The notes under the pieces were generated by a model. It was not told the origin of the DNA. It saw only the letters and a list, made by a program, of their open reading frames with translations, and ran no database searches. A stretch of DNA of 64,000 nt, from contig NZ_RHNN01000018.1 of assembly GCF_003946245.1 (NCBI RefSeq), forward strand, positions 1 to 64,000. Reading direction: 5' to 3'. The DNA comes from Levilactobacillus cerevisiae (GTDB taxonomy: Bacteria; Bacillota; Bacilli; Lactobacillales; Lactobacillaceae). Position 1 is the stretch's first letter, and every line of letters starts with the position of its first letter. Below, in pieces: positions 8,700 to 17,345 of the stretch. The translations under genes and the position numbers were made by a program.

Positions 8700-8876
8700 C
8701 GACACAGGTTTAGCCCTGAATCCGTGAATCATGCTTTTGCCGTGCTCTGACTATGAATTAGCCAAGCTCCAATCCATCCGCTTTAAGTTCTTCACCATTT
8801 TACACTAAATTGATTCGTAAGACCCGTCGAATTTTAATGACCTGAATCACCAGCAAATTAGCCAAAATGATGGACA

Positions 8877-8913
8877 ACTAGCGGCATCAACCTAAGTCGA
8901 TACCGCTAGTCGG
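8877..8913. repeat. Hairpin in the arcC-aguA2 intergenic region
   Basis: ACTAGCGGCAT and its near-complement ATACCGCTAGT form a stem of about 11-12 bp around a short loop. No T-run follows on either strand. It lies between R1 copies B and C and has no assigned role. Confidence 0.45.
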
Positions 8914-8973
8914 ATGTTATCTGAATAGGTTCTTGGCAGTAAATACAACAACCCACGGGCCAAACACGTGTTA

Positions 8974-9154
8974 GCCGCAGGGAGTGGGCAAATAGGCTCA
9001 GCCGTGGGAATTACCTTAGTGGCGATTTTGGCCGCTTAGGTAATTGGTATCTTTGAGACTCGGGTTTCGAGGCTCAAAGTAAGTTGGTAGACCGCCTTTT
9101 GGCTACCAACGTCCGCCCACAGCGGCCCGGTCCTATTTGCCCACTCCCGGAGGC
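8974..9154 (-). repeat. Structured intergenic repeat, family R1 (copy C, full length, reverse)
   Basis: Read on the minus strand it has arms GCCTCCGGGAGTGGGC / GCCCACTCCCTGCGGC, extended by CAAATAGG / CCTATTTG. The internal stems are CTTTGAG/CTCAAAG and AATTACCT/AGGTAATT. Compared with copy A both the outer and the inner stems changed in a paired way. It lies head to head with the R2 copy at 9237, both inside the agmatine cluster between arcC and aguA2. Confidence 0.75.
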
Positions 9155-9236
9155 GCAGCTAACGCCTAGTCATCCCCACTAGCCAAATCCAACCATGAGA
9201 CCCAAGTAACCTGCAGCGCCCGTGTAAGCGACCAGA

Positions 9237-9406
9237 GGCGGGTCAACGTTTCCAGCTGTGTCGATGGTCTTAGCTGAGTGATTTGCTCAGGTTAGACCAT
9301 GGGCCGACCTTGGAACCTCACGGGTTCCAGTGAGGTTCCAAGGCGAGGCGGAAGACCGCCCCTCAGGCTGAAGCCGGGCCCCACAGCAGGAAACGTTGAC
9401 CCCGCC
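9237..9406 (+). repeat. Structured intergenic repeat, family R2 (copy D)
   Basis: Arms GGCGGGTCAACGTTTCC (9237-9253) and GGAAACGTTGACCCCGCC (9389-9406) enclose AGCTGTGTCGATGGTCTTAG, an internal stem CCTTGGAACCTCAC / GTGAGGTTCCAAGG, and CCCCACAGCAG. The reverse complement of 39017-39187 aligns along its whole length with different but still complementary arms. A weaker copy lies at 60413. No reading frame is conserved. Confidence 0.75.
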
Positions 9407-9434
9407 GCCGGGAGCGTCAGAGCAACCCCCAAGG

Positions 9435-10379
9435 TTACTTGCGGATGATGGTGCCGGAACCGTTTTCCAGGAACTCGCCCACGTTGGCCAGCGAGGTAAT
9501 CACGACTTGCCCCTGCGGCTGGTTGTTCACAAAGTCCAAAGCCGCTTGGATCTTCGGGAGCATGCTCCCCTTGGCAAATTGGTTCTCGGTAATGTACTGG
9601 TTCAGTTCCGCTGACGTGACGTCGGTCAATTGCTTTTGGTTGGGCTGGTTGAAGTTCACGAAGACGTGGTCAACGGCCGTCAAAATGATCAAGAGGTCAG
9701 CGTGGACAAGTTCTGCCAATTTTTCAGAGGCAAAGTCCTTGTCAATCACGGCTTCGCGGCCGACCAATTGGTTGCCTTCCTTGACGACGGGCACACCGCC
9801 ACCCCCTACGGAAACGGGAATGATATCGGCATCGACTAACGCGTTGACCACTGCGGATTCCTTGACGTCGATTGGCTTAGGTGAAGCCACAACGCGCCGG
9901 TATCCCCGGCCAGCGTCTTCCACGTACACGTTGTCTGGGTGTGCGGCCTGTTCAGCGGCCACTTCATCCTTGGTGTAGAAGGGACCGATGGGCTTGCTGG
10001 GATCCGTGAAGGCTGGGTCATCAGGAGAAACCTCCACCTGGGTGACCACCGTGGCAACGTCTTTTTTCAGGCCTTCATCAGCCAGAGCCTTGTCCATGGC
10101 ATTTTCTAACCAGTAACCGATGCTCCCTTGGGTCATGGCAACTGCCGTGTCCAGTGGCATTGCGGGATTCTTGGCCGTGCTGCCGGCGGCTTGTTGTAAG
10201 AGTAAGTTGCCGACTTGCGGGCCGTTTCCGTGAGAAATGATCAGCTGGTCACCCTGCTTGACGAATTTGACCAAATATTTAGCCGTGTCTGCCAGCGCCG
10301 CCTGTTGGGCTTCAGCTGAGGCATCATTGGCTAAGATCGCGTTGCCGCCTAAAGCGACCACAATTTTACGTTTTGACAT
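9435..10379 (-). CDS. arcC: Carbamate kinase of the agmatine pathway
   Basis: The 314-residue protein belongs to the amino-acid kinase family. It converts carbamoyl phosphate and ADP to carbamate and ATP, the energy-yielding last step of agmatine catabolism (aguC in AgDI nomenclature). Visible motifs are the N-terminal [22 protein letters not shown] (about 50) and the C-terminal [11 protein letters not shown]. It starts 232 nt after aguA, separated from it by repeat R3 and a terminator hairpin, so its level may be set by read-through or an own promoter. It is the only carbamate kinase in the window, and could also serve the PucR cluster at 46-54 kb. Confidence 0.92.
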   Translation of the reverse strand: MSKRKIVVALGGNAILANDASAEAQQAALADTAKYLVKFVKQGDQLIISHGNGPQVGNLLLQQAAGSTAKNPAMPLDTAVAMTQGSIGYWLENAMDKALADEGLKKDVATVVTQVEVSPDDPAFTDPSKPIGPFYTKDEVAAEQAAHPDNVYVEDAGRGYRRVVASPKPIDVKESAVVNALVDADIIPVSVGGGGVPVVKEGNQLVGREAVIDKDFASEKLAELVHADLLIILTAVDHVFVNFNQPNQKQLTDVTSAELNQYITENQFAKGSMLPKIQAALDFVNNQPQGQVVITSLANVGEFLENGSGTIIRK

Positions 10380-10421
10380 GTTTACTTCACTCCTATTTTA
10401 TAAAAATCATGATTAACCGAG

Positions 10422-10452
10422 AAAAGAGCCTGGGTTTTTCCCAGGCTCTTTT
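10422..10452. terminator. Hairpin with T-runs on both strands between aguA and arcC
   Basis: A perfect 13-bp stem (AAAAGAGCCTGGG / CCCAGGCTCTTTT) has a 5-nt loop. On the minus strand it stands 43 nt before the arcC start, in the transcription direction of the cluster. It could therefore attenuate transcription into arcC, or end the aguB-aguD-aguA transcript. Confidence 0.75.
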
Positions 10453-10467
10453 TTGGATTTCCAACTT

Positions 10468-10608
10468 TATATTGTTGAAACGTGCGACCAAAGGCAGCTG
10501 ACTCCGCTTAAAACTGGTAGCCAAACAATCCAAGCCCGGGATTATTCGGCTACCAGCCTTAATGCTCGCCAGCTAACCGCCTTTTGTCCCACTCTTTTCC
10601 CGTTTCAA
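10468..10608 (-). repeat. Structured 3'-UTR repeat, family R3 (copy a)
   Basis: On the minus strand it follows the aguA stop directly. Outer arms TTGAAACG/CGTTTCAA enclose AAAGGCAGCT / AGCTAACCGCCTTT. The inner stem CTGGTAGCC / GGCTACCAG is extended by ACAATCC / GGATTAT. A second copy at 61139-61266 has the same order and again is followed by a strong terminator, suggesting a conserved 3'-end module. Confidence 0.7.
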
Positions 10609-10611
10609 AAT

Positions 10612-11706
10612 TTAAGCTTCAGGAACCTGTTGCGTGATGCAGTGGATGTTCCCACCACCGAGTAAGACTTCACGGGCAGGAACGCCGACAACTTTACGGT
10701 CTGGGTAAAGTTCTTCTAACGTGGCCTTAGCCTTCTCGTCGGCTGGGTCGCCGAACAGTGGGAAGACAATGCCGCCGTTAGCCGTGTAGTAGTTGACGTA
10801 GCTAGCAGCTAAGCGGTCGCCAGCAGTCCGTGGCAAGGTGCCGTCAACAGCGTCAACGCCTTCGCTTTCTTCCTTGGTAATGGTGATTGGCTTTGGCAAG
10901 TAGAGCTTAACGACCTTGATTTTCCGGCCCTTAGCATCCGTAGCGTTTTCCAAAATATCCAAGTTTTCTTTAGAAATCTTGTATTGGGGATCGTTCTTGT
11001 CGTCCGTCCAAGCCAGGGCAACGACGCCGGGCTTAACGAAGTTGGCAATGTTGTCCACGTGGCCGTTGGTTTCGTCCAGGTAAATCCCGTTCTTCAACCA
11101 GATAACCTTCTTCAGGTTCAGGTTTTCCTTCAGAACTTCTTCAATCTGTTCTTTGGAAAGCTGTGAGTTCCGGCCGTCGGATAATAAGCATTCTTCGGTG
11201 GTAATCAGGGTGCCTTCACCATCAACGTGAATGGAGCCACCTTCCAAAATGAAATCGTCTAACCGGTAACGGTCAACGTGTTCCAGTTCGGTCATCTTTT
11301 CAGCAACCCGGTCATCCTTGTCCCATGGGAAGTAGAGGCCATCAACCAAGCCACCCCATGAGTTAAAGGTCCAGTCGACGCCACGCATGTTGCCCTTGTC
11401 GTCTTTGACAAAGGTTGCGCCACAGTCGCGAATCCAAGAATCATCGTTAGACATTTCAACCACTTCAACATTGGCTGGCAACAGGTTCTTCGCGTTGGCG
11501 TATTGGTCATCGTTAACCCCGACCGTCACGTGTTCAAACTGAGAAATCGCCTTGGCAACTTCAACGAACGTCTTTTGGGCAGGCTTGCCACCGTTCCGCC
11601 AGTTGTCTGGACGTTGGGGCCACAGGATGTAAACACCCTTGTGTTGTTCAAATTCACCGGGCATGCGGTATCCGTCTTGCTTTGGTGTACTATCTAACGT
11701 CTTCAT
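10612..11706 (-). CDS. aguA: Agmatine deiminase
   Basis: The 364-residue enzyme hydrolyses agmatine to N-carbamoylputrescine and ammonia in the cytosol. Catalytic positions of the family are all present: Asp in SWIRDCG, Glu in [12 protein letters not shown], His and Asp in DETNGHVDN (about residue 217), and the nucleophile Cys in GGGNIHCIT (residue about 356). It lies 24 nt downstream of the antiporter gene on the same strand, within the order aguB-aguD-aguA-arcC. The intact active site identifies it as the functional copy, in contrast to the downstream paralogue. Confidence 0.95.
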   Translation of the reverse strand: MKTLDSTPKQDGYRMPGEFEQHKGVYILWPQRPDNWRNGGKPAQKTFVEVAKAISQFEHVTVGVNDDQYANAKNLLPANVEVVEMSNDDSWIRDCGATFVKDDKGNMRGVDWTFNSWGGLVDGLYFPWDKDDRVAEKMTELEHVDRYRLDDFILEGGSIHVDGEGTLITTEECLLSDGRNSQLSKEQIEEVLKENLNLKKVIWLKNGIYLDETNGHVDNIANFVKPGVVALAWTDDKNDPQYKISKENLDILENATDAKGRKIKVVKLYLPKPITITKEESEGVDAVDGTLPRTAGDRLAASYVNYYTANGGIVFPLFGDPADEKAKATLEELYPDRKVVGVPAREVLLGGGNIHCITQQVPEA

Positions 11707-11730
11707 AATTGGTTCAGCTCCTTATCAAAT

Positions 11731-13131
11731 TTAGTTGTTTTCTTTCGGTGTTGCTGAGACAGATTCTTGATCGGTCGGCTGGTGGTGTTCCGCGTAACGA
11801 ACCACAATTTCACCAACGACTAACGTGATGATGACCCCAATCAGAACTGGCATCTTGGCCGCGATTTCGCTAGCAGATGAGTTCATTGGGAAAATGGAGA
11901 AGATAATCGTTAAAATTAAGAGGACTTCTGGGACCCAAGTCATTAAATTGATCATAACTTTGCCACCAGGAACCTTAAATGGCCGTTCTGTGTCTGGATC
12001 TGACTTCCGTAATTTCCAGAATGCTGGGAATAACAGGGTGTAGGACAACAGTAAAGCGACAACGTTTAAGGAGAAGAAAGCCCAGAAAATGTCTTGGTTC
12101 GGAATGAATGGTGCGGCAATGACTAAGACGGTCGCAATAATCCCGTTCAAATAGCCAGTTCCGATTGGCATGCCTTTGGCGTTTTCCTTACCGAAGATTG
12201 CTGGTAAGGCGCCATCTTTCCCGGCGTAGTCGGCAACGTAGTTAACCCCTAACGCCCAGGATATCATTTCTGAAACTAAGATGTACAGGAAGAAGATACC
12301 GATTAGCACGACGAACCAGTTCATGTGACCAATCAACAGAACAAAACTGTCGATGAGACCACTGGAAGCGGATAATTTGTCAGTAGGAATCGCAGCCCCC
12401 ATCCCGAACGCGCCTAGTAAGTAGAAGAAGGCAATCAGGATACCACCATAGATGATGGCTTGGGGAATCTGTTTCTTCGGGTTGTCCATGTCGTCAGCCA
12501 TCGTGGCCACAACTTCAAAGCCTAAGAAGTTGAAGATGATGACGGACAAGTTGGTCAAGCCAGACAGGTTGAATTGTGGCATCAACGTGTGTAACGTGAA
12601 GGTGTTGGCCACCCCACGCGTCATAGCCACGTAGATTCCCAAGCCGCCCAACGCCAGAATCGTGAAAATCTTGGTGAAGGCCGCTAAGTTCATGATCCAT
12701 TTGCTTTCCGAAACGGGTTGGTTCCCCATCAGGACAACCACCCAAACGAAGATCAGCTGGACCACAATTGACCCGAACGTGTTGAGTTTGATATTAAATA
12801 TCTGGTCACTGACTTGGACAAAGAGCACAGCCAGACTAGCCATCCACAATGGATAGTTGATCCAGTAGAGCCAAGCCAACCGGCCACCCCAACGTTGACC
12901 AAACGCCTTGCGGACCCAGTCATATAAGCCACCGTCCCCGGTGTAGGTTGTCCCCAACTCGGATGAAATTAAACCATACGGGATGAAGAACAAGATTAAT
13001 AAGAAAATCCACCAGAAGAACTGCGACGGGCCGATAGCAGCCGCCGGAGCGACCGATTCCACGACCATGATGACAACCACCGACATTAAGACGGCGTCAA
13101 AGAGTCTAAATTTTTTCTTTTCTGTTTGCAC
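11731..13131 (-). CDS. aguD: Agmatine/putrescine antiporter (APC family)
   Basis: The 466-residue amino acid/polyamine antiporter has about 12 membrane segments and a hydrophilic C-terminal tail (about 440-466). The family glycine-rich start of helix 1 (ESVAPAAAIGPS) is visible. It sits between the putrescine carbamoyltransferase and agmatine deiminase genes, so it is expected to exchange external agmatine for internal putrescine across the plasma membrane. It starts with GTG at 13131 behind AAGGAGATAGGATC. The function is inferred from family and context. Confidence 0.88.
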   Translation of the reverse strand: MQTEKKKFRLFDAVLMSVVVIMVVESVAPAAAIGPSQFFWWIFLLILFFIPYGLISSELGTTYTGDGGLYDWVRKAFGQRWGGRLAWLYWINYPLWMASLAVLFVQVSDQIFNIKLNTFGSIVVQLIFVWVVVLMGNQPVSESKWIMNLAAFTKIFTILALGGLGIYVAMTRGVANTFTLHTLMPQFNLSGLTNLSVIIFNFLGFEVVATMADDMDNPKKQIPQAIIYGGILIAFFYLLGAFGMGAAIPTDKLSASSGLIDSFVLLIGHMNWFVVLIGIFFLYILVSEMISWALGVNYVADYAGKDGALPAIFGKENAKGMPIGTGYLNGIIATVLVIAAPFIPNQDIFWAFFSLNVVALLLSYTLLFPAFWKLRKSDPDTERPFKVPGGKVMINLMTWVPEVLLILTIIFSIFPMNSSASEIAAKMPVLIGVIITLVVGEIVVRYAEHHQPTDQESVSATPKENN

Positions 13132-13197
13132 GATCCTATCTCCTTAGTCCGCTATCCTTGTTCCGTTGTGCGGCACGCTAATCGGATAGCCAGTTTA

Positions 13198-14229
13198 TTA
13201 GTTGTTACGTTCGTCAACGGCGTTCCGTAACATTAATTCAAATTCAGCATCGTACTTGTCGGCAACAGCCTGAGAAGCGTACTTTAATTCTGGGTTCAAC
13301 AGGTAAACGAAGATTGCACGCATCGCCGTCTTACGGTTTTCAGCTTCGTCCCAAACAATGGAGTAGTCGGAGTCAATGACTTCGTCGGTAACTTCTTCGC
13401 CACGGGTAGCTGGGAGGCAGTGCATGAACTTCACGTGATCGGAGGCCTTGGCAACTAAGTCAGCGTTGACTTGGTACTTCGGGTAGAAAATCTTCATCCG
13501 GTCTTCTTCAGACAGTTCAGCTTCGTACAGGCCGTACCAAACGTCGGTGTAGATGAAGTCAGCATCCTTCAAGGCTTCGTCAGCGTCTTCCGTGATTAAG
13601 ACGGAACCGCCAGAGATTTCAGCGTTCTTCTTCCCGATTTCAAGGGTTTCAGGCTTGATTTGGAAGCCTTTAGGGCCAAATTGTACAAAGTCCATCCCCA
13701 TCTTGGTAGCCATAAACATGGTTGACACACAAACTTGGGTAGCGTCACCAACAAAGACAATCTTGCAGTCGCTGAGCTTTTTGCCCTTTGGTAAATGTTC
13801 CGTCATAGTAATGATGTCGCCAAGTTCTTGGGTTGGGTGATTGTAGTCACTCATGAAGTTCACAACAGGAACCTTGGCGAATTTACCAACTTCAGCAACG
13901 GTGTGGTGACGTTCAACACGGGCACCGATGATGTCCAGGATCCGGCCAAGAACTTGTGAGGTGTCTTCGATGGATTCGTGACCACCTAATTGGATTTGGC
14001 CTGGTGCCAGGTATTGGGCGTGACCACCTAATTCGGTCATGGCTGCTTCGGCGGAGGTCCGGGTACGGGTTGAAGATTGTTCGAAGATCATGCCGAGCGT
14101 CTTGTTCTTCAATAATGGTGGATAGTAGCCGTTCTTGATGGATTCCTTAATCTTGATCCCCAATTCAATCATGTATTGGATTTCGTCTTTCGTGTAAGTG
14201 TTGGTGTCAATAAAATCACGTTTAGTCAT
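13198..14229 (-). CDS. aguB: Putrescine carbamoyltransferase
   Basis: The 343-residue carbamoyltransferase phosphorolyses N-carbamoylputrescine to putrescine and carbamoyl phosphate. The carbamoyl-phosphate site SSTRTRTS (about 53), HPTQ and [14 protein letters not shown] are intact. The acceptor side reads GDATQVC and [11 protein letters not shown] rather than the GDARNNMGN and DVWVSMG of ornithine transcarbamylases. This is the signature expected of a putrescine enzyme, as is the extra C-terminal helix (about 320-343). It is the first gene of the agmatine cluster, downstream of a cre-like site and a palindromic operator. Confidence 0.93.
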   Translation of the reverse strand: MTKRDFIDTNTYTKDEIQYMIELGIKIKESIKNGYYPPLLKNKTLGMIFEQSSTRTRTSAEAAMTELGGHAQYLAPGQIQLGGHESIEDTSQVLGRILDIIGARVERHHTVAEVGKFAKVPVVNFMSDYNHPTQELGDIITMTEHLPKGKKLSDCKIVFVGDATQVCVSTMFMATKMGMDFVQFGPKGFQIKPETLEIGKKNAEISGGSVLITEDADEALKDADFIYTDVWYGLYEAELSEEDRMKIFYPKYQVNADLVAKASDHVKFMHCLPATRGEEVTDEVIDSDYSIVWDEAENRKTAMRAIFVYLLNPELKYASQAVADKYDAEFELMLRNAVDERNN

Positions 14230-14309
14230 TTCAATTACCCCTCTGTATTTTTTATTTGTGTGCTTCGTATCAATTGATTACGTGCTTAGCATACGGTAAA
14301 AATGCATAC

Positions 14310-14333
14310 TTGGGAAGCGTTTTCAGACAAGCT
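14310..14333 (-). promoter_or_regulatory. Promoter with overlapping cre-like site upstream of aguB
   Basis: TTGGGAAGCGTTTTCAGA (14310-14327) matches the cre consensus with one core deviation. On the minus strand a TTGTCT -35-like element (14333-14328) is followed after 16 nt by TATGCA. The cre site would lie between -35 and -10, a position where CcpA blocks initiation. This predicts carbon catabolite repression of the agmatine cluster. Confidence 0.5.
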
Positions 14334-14368
14334 GACTCCAGGGTTTTCGGGGTGTTTTTGGTTTCATT

Positions 14369-14388
14369 TGATGAAACATGTTTCATCA
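14369..14388. promoter_or_regulatory. Perfect 20-bp palindrome, candidate operator of the agmatine cluster
   Basis: TGATGAAACATGTTTCATCA is perfectly self-complementary. The half-site GATGAAACAT recurs at 14462-14471. It lies 140 nt upstream of aguB, just upstream of the putative -35. The RpiR regulator encoded at the end of the cluster is the obvious candidate binder; this is inference. Confidence 0.5.
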
Positions 14389-14516
14389 CCGGTGGTGCGC
14401 GGGTCGACGGAACGTCGTGGTGACGCGTTTCCTATTTAGAGCATGCTTTAGGCTCGTGAACGATGAAACATGATAGCATGGTGCCGCTGTTCTGGGGTAG
14501 GATGCATAGGTTGTGT

Positions 14517-14545
14517 ATAAAATTACAGTTTATTCATAATTTTAT
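14517..14545. repeat. AT-rich inverted repeat upstream of aguB
   Basis: ATAAAATTA and TAATTTTAT form a perfect 9-bp inverted repeat around 11 nt, about 290 nt upstream of aguB. No coding or T-run context is present. It may be a protein site or a promoter-proximal structure. Confidence 0.35.
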
Positions 14546-14587
14546 GCTGCGGTAATTGCATTTTAAATAATTCTCCCGCTGAAAATT

Positions 14588-14633
14588 AAAAGGAACCATC
14601 AACCTGTCTTTATGCCAGACAAGCCAATGGTTC
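14588..14633 (-). terminator. Terminator of the membrane-anchored protein gene
   Basis: The stem AGGAACCAT / ATGGTTCCT has an inner TTGTCT / AGACAG extension. On the minus strand it is followed by TTTTAATTTT. It lies 19 nt past the stop of the gene ending at 14652. Confidence 0.8.
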
Positions 14634-14651
14634 CTCATATCCTAAATCATT

Positions 14652-15572
14652 TTACTTTTTTAACTTACGCGCCCATGTATGCAAATCTGTTCCAGCTTGC
14701 TTTCGATTAACCTCTGCCCAGGTATAAGGAAAGTAGTTCTTCCAGATTTCATCCGTAAAGGCGATTTCATATTTTTCCAATTGCGGCACGATTGTTCGAT
14801 CTATCTTCAATAAATTTGCGATGACCTCTAACCCAACAGTTGAAAAACAAGTCGTGACTATTTTCCCCTCTTCATTTGTGACCCAACTACCTTCGTCGCC
14901 ATTCAGAAAAGAAAAGACATCATTTTCAACCTCATCTAATTTCCGTTGTTGTTGCACCAGATAAATATTCCATTCATTCCGCGTTGAATAGTACCGCCAG
15001 AAATAATAATCTTGAAGGAACGTTGCAAAATTCCCAGAAAATTTGGTTGTCGGTTGGAAGTCTGGTCCCGACCCACGAGAAAACATGGAAGCATTGGCAA
15101 TTAACTTATGAACCGTGCCAAAAGGATTGGCTTGCTTCGTAAACATCGATAAGTAACGCATTTGCCGAGAAAACAAGTCTACTGCGTCTTTCGGCTTCAA
15201 TGCTCTAACAGTCGTGAGTTCCAAGGACATATCAACTTTGTCAATATATCGAATTGAATCCTTAGGCAACCGACCAGCTTCTCGTAAATGACTGACGTTG
15301 CTTTGAAATTCTAGCAACAGTTCTTGACGTCGTTCATCGTCGGGCAATTTATTAACTGGAAACGATTTTGCATATACATAAATGTCACCAATTGACGAAT
15401 TCCAAGGAAGCTTTGAATACATATAGCTTTTCATCGCTTCGCTTTTAGTAAGCGGATAGTTTCTTGATGATCCAGCAGTCTTCGCATCGCCAGACTGCTG
15501 CATTCTGTCCACTCCCTTATACACAAATAAATAGTAGCCCAGTCCTGCTGCTAAAAGTACACCGCTATACAT
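14652..15572 (-). CDS. Uncharacterised N-terminally anchored protein
   Basis: I do not recognise this 306-residue protein. A short hydrophobic segment (about residues 3-18) followed by charged residues looks like a membrane anchor. The rest is soluble, charged and aromatic-rich, with a long probable helix near 205-230. The start is the ATG at 15572 behind AGGGAG; the TTG two codons upstream is less well spaced. It lies downstream of gltX but past that gene's terminator, and it has its own terminator. Its base composition is AT-rich like the adjacent gad region. No function is assigned. Confidence 0.65.
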   Translation of the reverse strand: MYSGVLLAAGLGYYLFVYKGVDRMQQSGDAKTAGSSRNYPLTKSEAMKSYMYSKLPWNSSIGDIYVYAKSFPVNKLPDDERRQELLLEFQSNVSHLREAGRLPKDSIRYIDKVDMSLELTTVRALKPKDAVDLFSRQMRYLSMFTKQANPFGTVHKLIANASMFSRGSGPDFQPTTKFSGNFATFLQDYYFWRYYSTRNEWNIYLVQQQRKLDEVENDVFSFLNGDEGSWVTNEEGKIVTTCFSTVGLEVIANLLKIDRTIVPQLEKYEIAFTDEIWKNYFPYTWAEVNRKQAGTDLHTWARKLKK

Positions 15573-15705
15573 ATTCAAGTCTCCCTTCCTTTTGTATTAA
15601 CTAATACGATACACCAAACTGCATAAAAATAAAGCAAAGCTCATTTCTTTTTAGAAATCGAGCAAAATCAGCACGGAATAGTTTACACTTACATTATATG
15701 ATAGC

Positions 15706-15743
15706 AAAAAACAATCATGCAATTATTTATGCATGGTTGTTTT
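15706..15743 (-). terminator. Terminator of gltX
   Basis: The stem AAAACAACCATGCA / TGCATGATTGTTTT has one mismatch and is followed by T residues on the minus strand. It lies 30 nt after the gltX stop. Confidence 0.8.
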
Positions 15744-15772
15744 AAAAAACATCTCAACTACCCGTATCCTGA

Positions 15773-17284
15773 CTACATTTCCGTGATAGCCTTATTCAGT
15801 AGAGCAATAATCGTGTTTGTCGCATACAGATGCAGAATCTCATCAATTTGGGGTGCCGATTGAACGCCCGTGAATGCGACATTCAACGGAAAATACAGGT
15901 TACGGCCCTTAACACCCGTATCAATGCTAACTGCTTGAATGACTTGGTTAAAGTCACGAGCAACACCTTCGTTTTGCAATACTTGAACTTGGTTTCTAAA
16001 ACTCCGCAACACGGATACCGTTTCATCTCGATCAAATCGATTCAACTGATTGTAGTCGATATGTTCATTTAGAATATTCGTGTACCAAACAATCTTCTCC
16101 ATAATTTGACTCAATTGATGAACTTCAGATTGGTAAATCTTGCAAACCTGCCACGTAAAACCGCGCAAATCTAGCAATTGTAATCCCTGAACCTGCTTGG
16201 CCAAATCTGATTGCCCTTCACTGACAAGCTCAAGAACCCGATCCGTCATATCATCTAAATCAAGCTTCTTAATGTACTCTGCATTGGTCCAATCTAATTT
16301 ACTTTGATCGAAGTAAGCCGGGGACTTTGACATTCTAGTTGGATCGTACAATTTAATTAGCTCATCTCGCGAGAAAATTTCTTTCTCGCCAACCGGGGAC
16401 CACCCTAGAAAAGCAATGAAGTTAAAAATTGCTTCGCTGAGATACCCTTGATTTTTGTACTGACTAATAAATTGCAGCGTCTCTTTGTCCCGCTTACTTA
16501 ACTTCTTCCGTGTCTTCGGGTTATAAATCAAAGTAATATGACCGAAGTTAGGATGCTCAATCCCTAAGGCCTCGTACACCGCAATTTGCTTGGGTGTATT
16601 CGCAATGTGGTCGTCACCTCGTAACACATCGGTGATATCCATCAGGTAATCGTCAACGACTACTGCAAAGTTGTAGGTTGGCATACCATTACTTTTTTCA
16701 ATAATGAAATCACCGCCCATGTTGTCCGAGTTAAAGGCAACATGTCCCTTAATGATATCATCCCATGCGTATACATGGTTTTCCGGCAAGTGTAACCGAA
16801 TACTTGGCTTTAGCCCCTTTGCTTCTGCCTCAAGTTGATCAGCTTCACTTCGACCATACCAACGTCCATCATAATGAGGCGCATCACCATTTTCACGTTG
16901 CGTCTCCCGCATTTCGGTTAGTTCATCTTCCGTTGCATAATCCTTGTAGGCCAGTCCCTGATCCAATAGTTGCATAATGTACTTATGATAGAGATCTTGT
17001 CTCTCCGTTTGATGGTAGGGTGCATACTTAGGATTGGGCTTATCAGGACCTTCATCCCAATCAATACCTAACCAATGTAAGTTGTCAATTTGACTGTCCT
17101 CTCCATGAGGAACATTCCGCTTAACATCAGTATCCTCAATTCTCAATACCATCGTTCCATTGTAGTGCCGCGCAAATAGGTAATTGAATAGCGCAGATTG
17201 GGCATTACCGATATGCAAGAAACCTGTTGGACTCGGCGCATACCTCACCCGCACATTCCTTCTCGATTTCAAATTATCACTCAC
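15773..17284 (-). CDS. gltX: Glutamyl-tRNA synthetase, gad-linked
   Basis: The 503-residue class I synthetase charges tRNA-Glu, and in organisms lacking GlnRS also tRNA-Gln, with glutamate. The HIGH-type signature is HIGNA (about 24) and the KMSKS-type signature is KLSKR (about 257). The C-terminal anticodon-binding helical domain (about 330-500) is present. It starts 61 nt after gadB on the same strand, the gadCB-gltX arrangement known from L. brevis. tRNA-Gln(TTG) and tRNA-Glu(TTC) lie 5 kb upstream on the same strand. Whether it is the only gltX of this genome cannot be judged from the window. Confidence 0.93.
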   Translation of the reverse strand: MSDNLKSRRNVRVRYAPSPTGFLHIGNAQSALFNYLFARHYNGTMVLRIEDTDVKRNVPHGEDSQIDNLHWLGIDWDEGPDKPNPKYAPYHQTERQDLYHKYIMQLLDQGLAYKDYATEDELTEMRETQRENGDAPHYDGRWYGRSEADQLEAEAKGLKPSIRLHLPENHVYAWDDIIKGHVAFNSDNMGGDFIIEKSNGMPTYNFAVVVDDYLMDITDVLRGDDHIANTPKQIAVYEALGIEHPNFGHITLIYNPKTRKKLSKRDKETLQFISQYKNQGYLSEAIFNFIAFLGWSPVGEKEIFSRDELIKLYDPTRMSKSPAYFDQSKLDWTNAEYIKKLDLDDMTDRVLELVSEGQSDLAKQVQGLQLLDLRGFTWQVCKIYQSEVHQLSQIMEKIVWYTNILNEHIDYNQLNRFDRDETVSVLRSFRNQVQVLQNEGVARDFNQVIQAVSIDTGVKGRNLYFPLNVAFTGVQSAPQIDEILHLYATNTIIALLNKAITEM

Positions 17285-17345
17285 ACTAATTCCTCCCTAT
17301 GCTCATACATTTTTAACTATCAATCCAAGTACCGACCGCCAGGAT

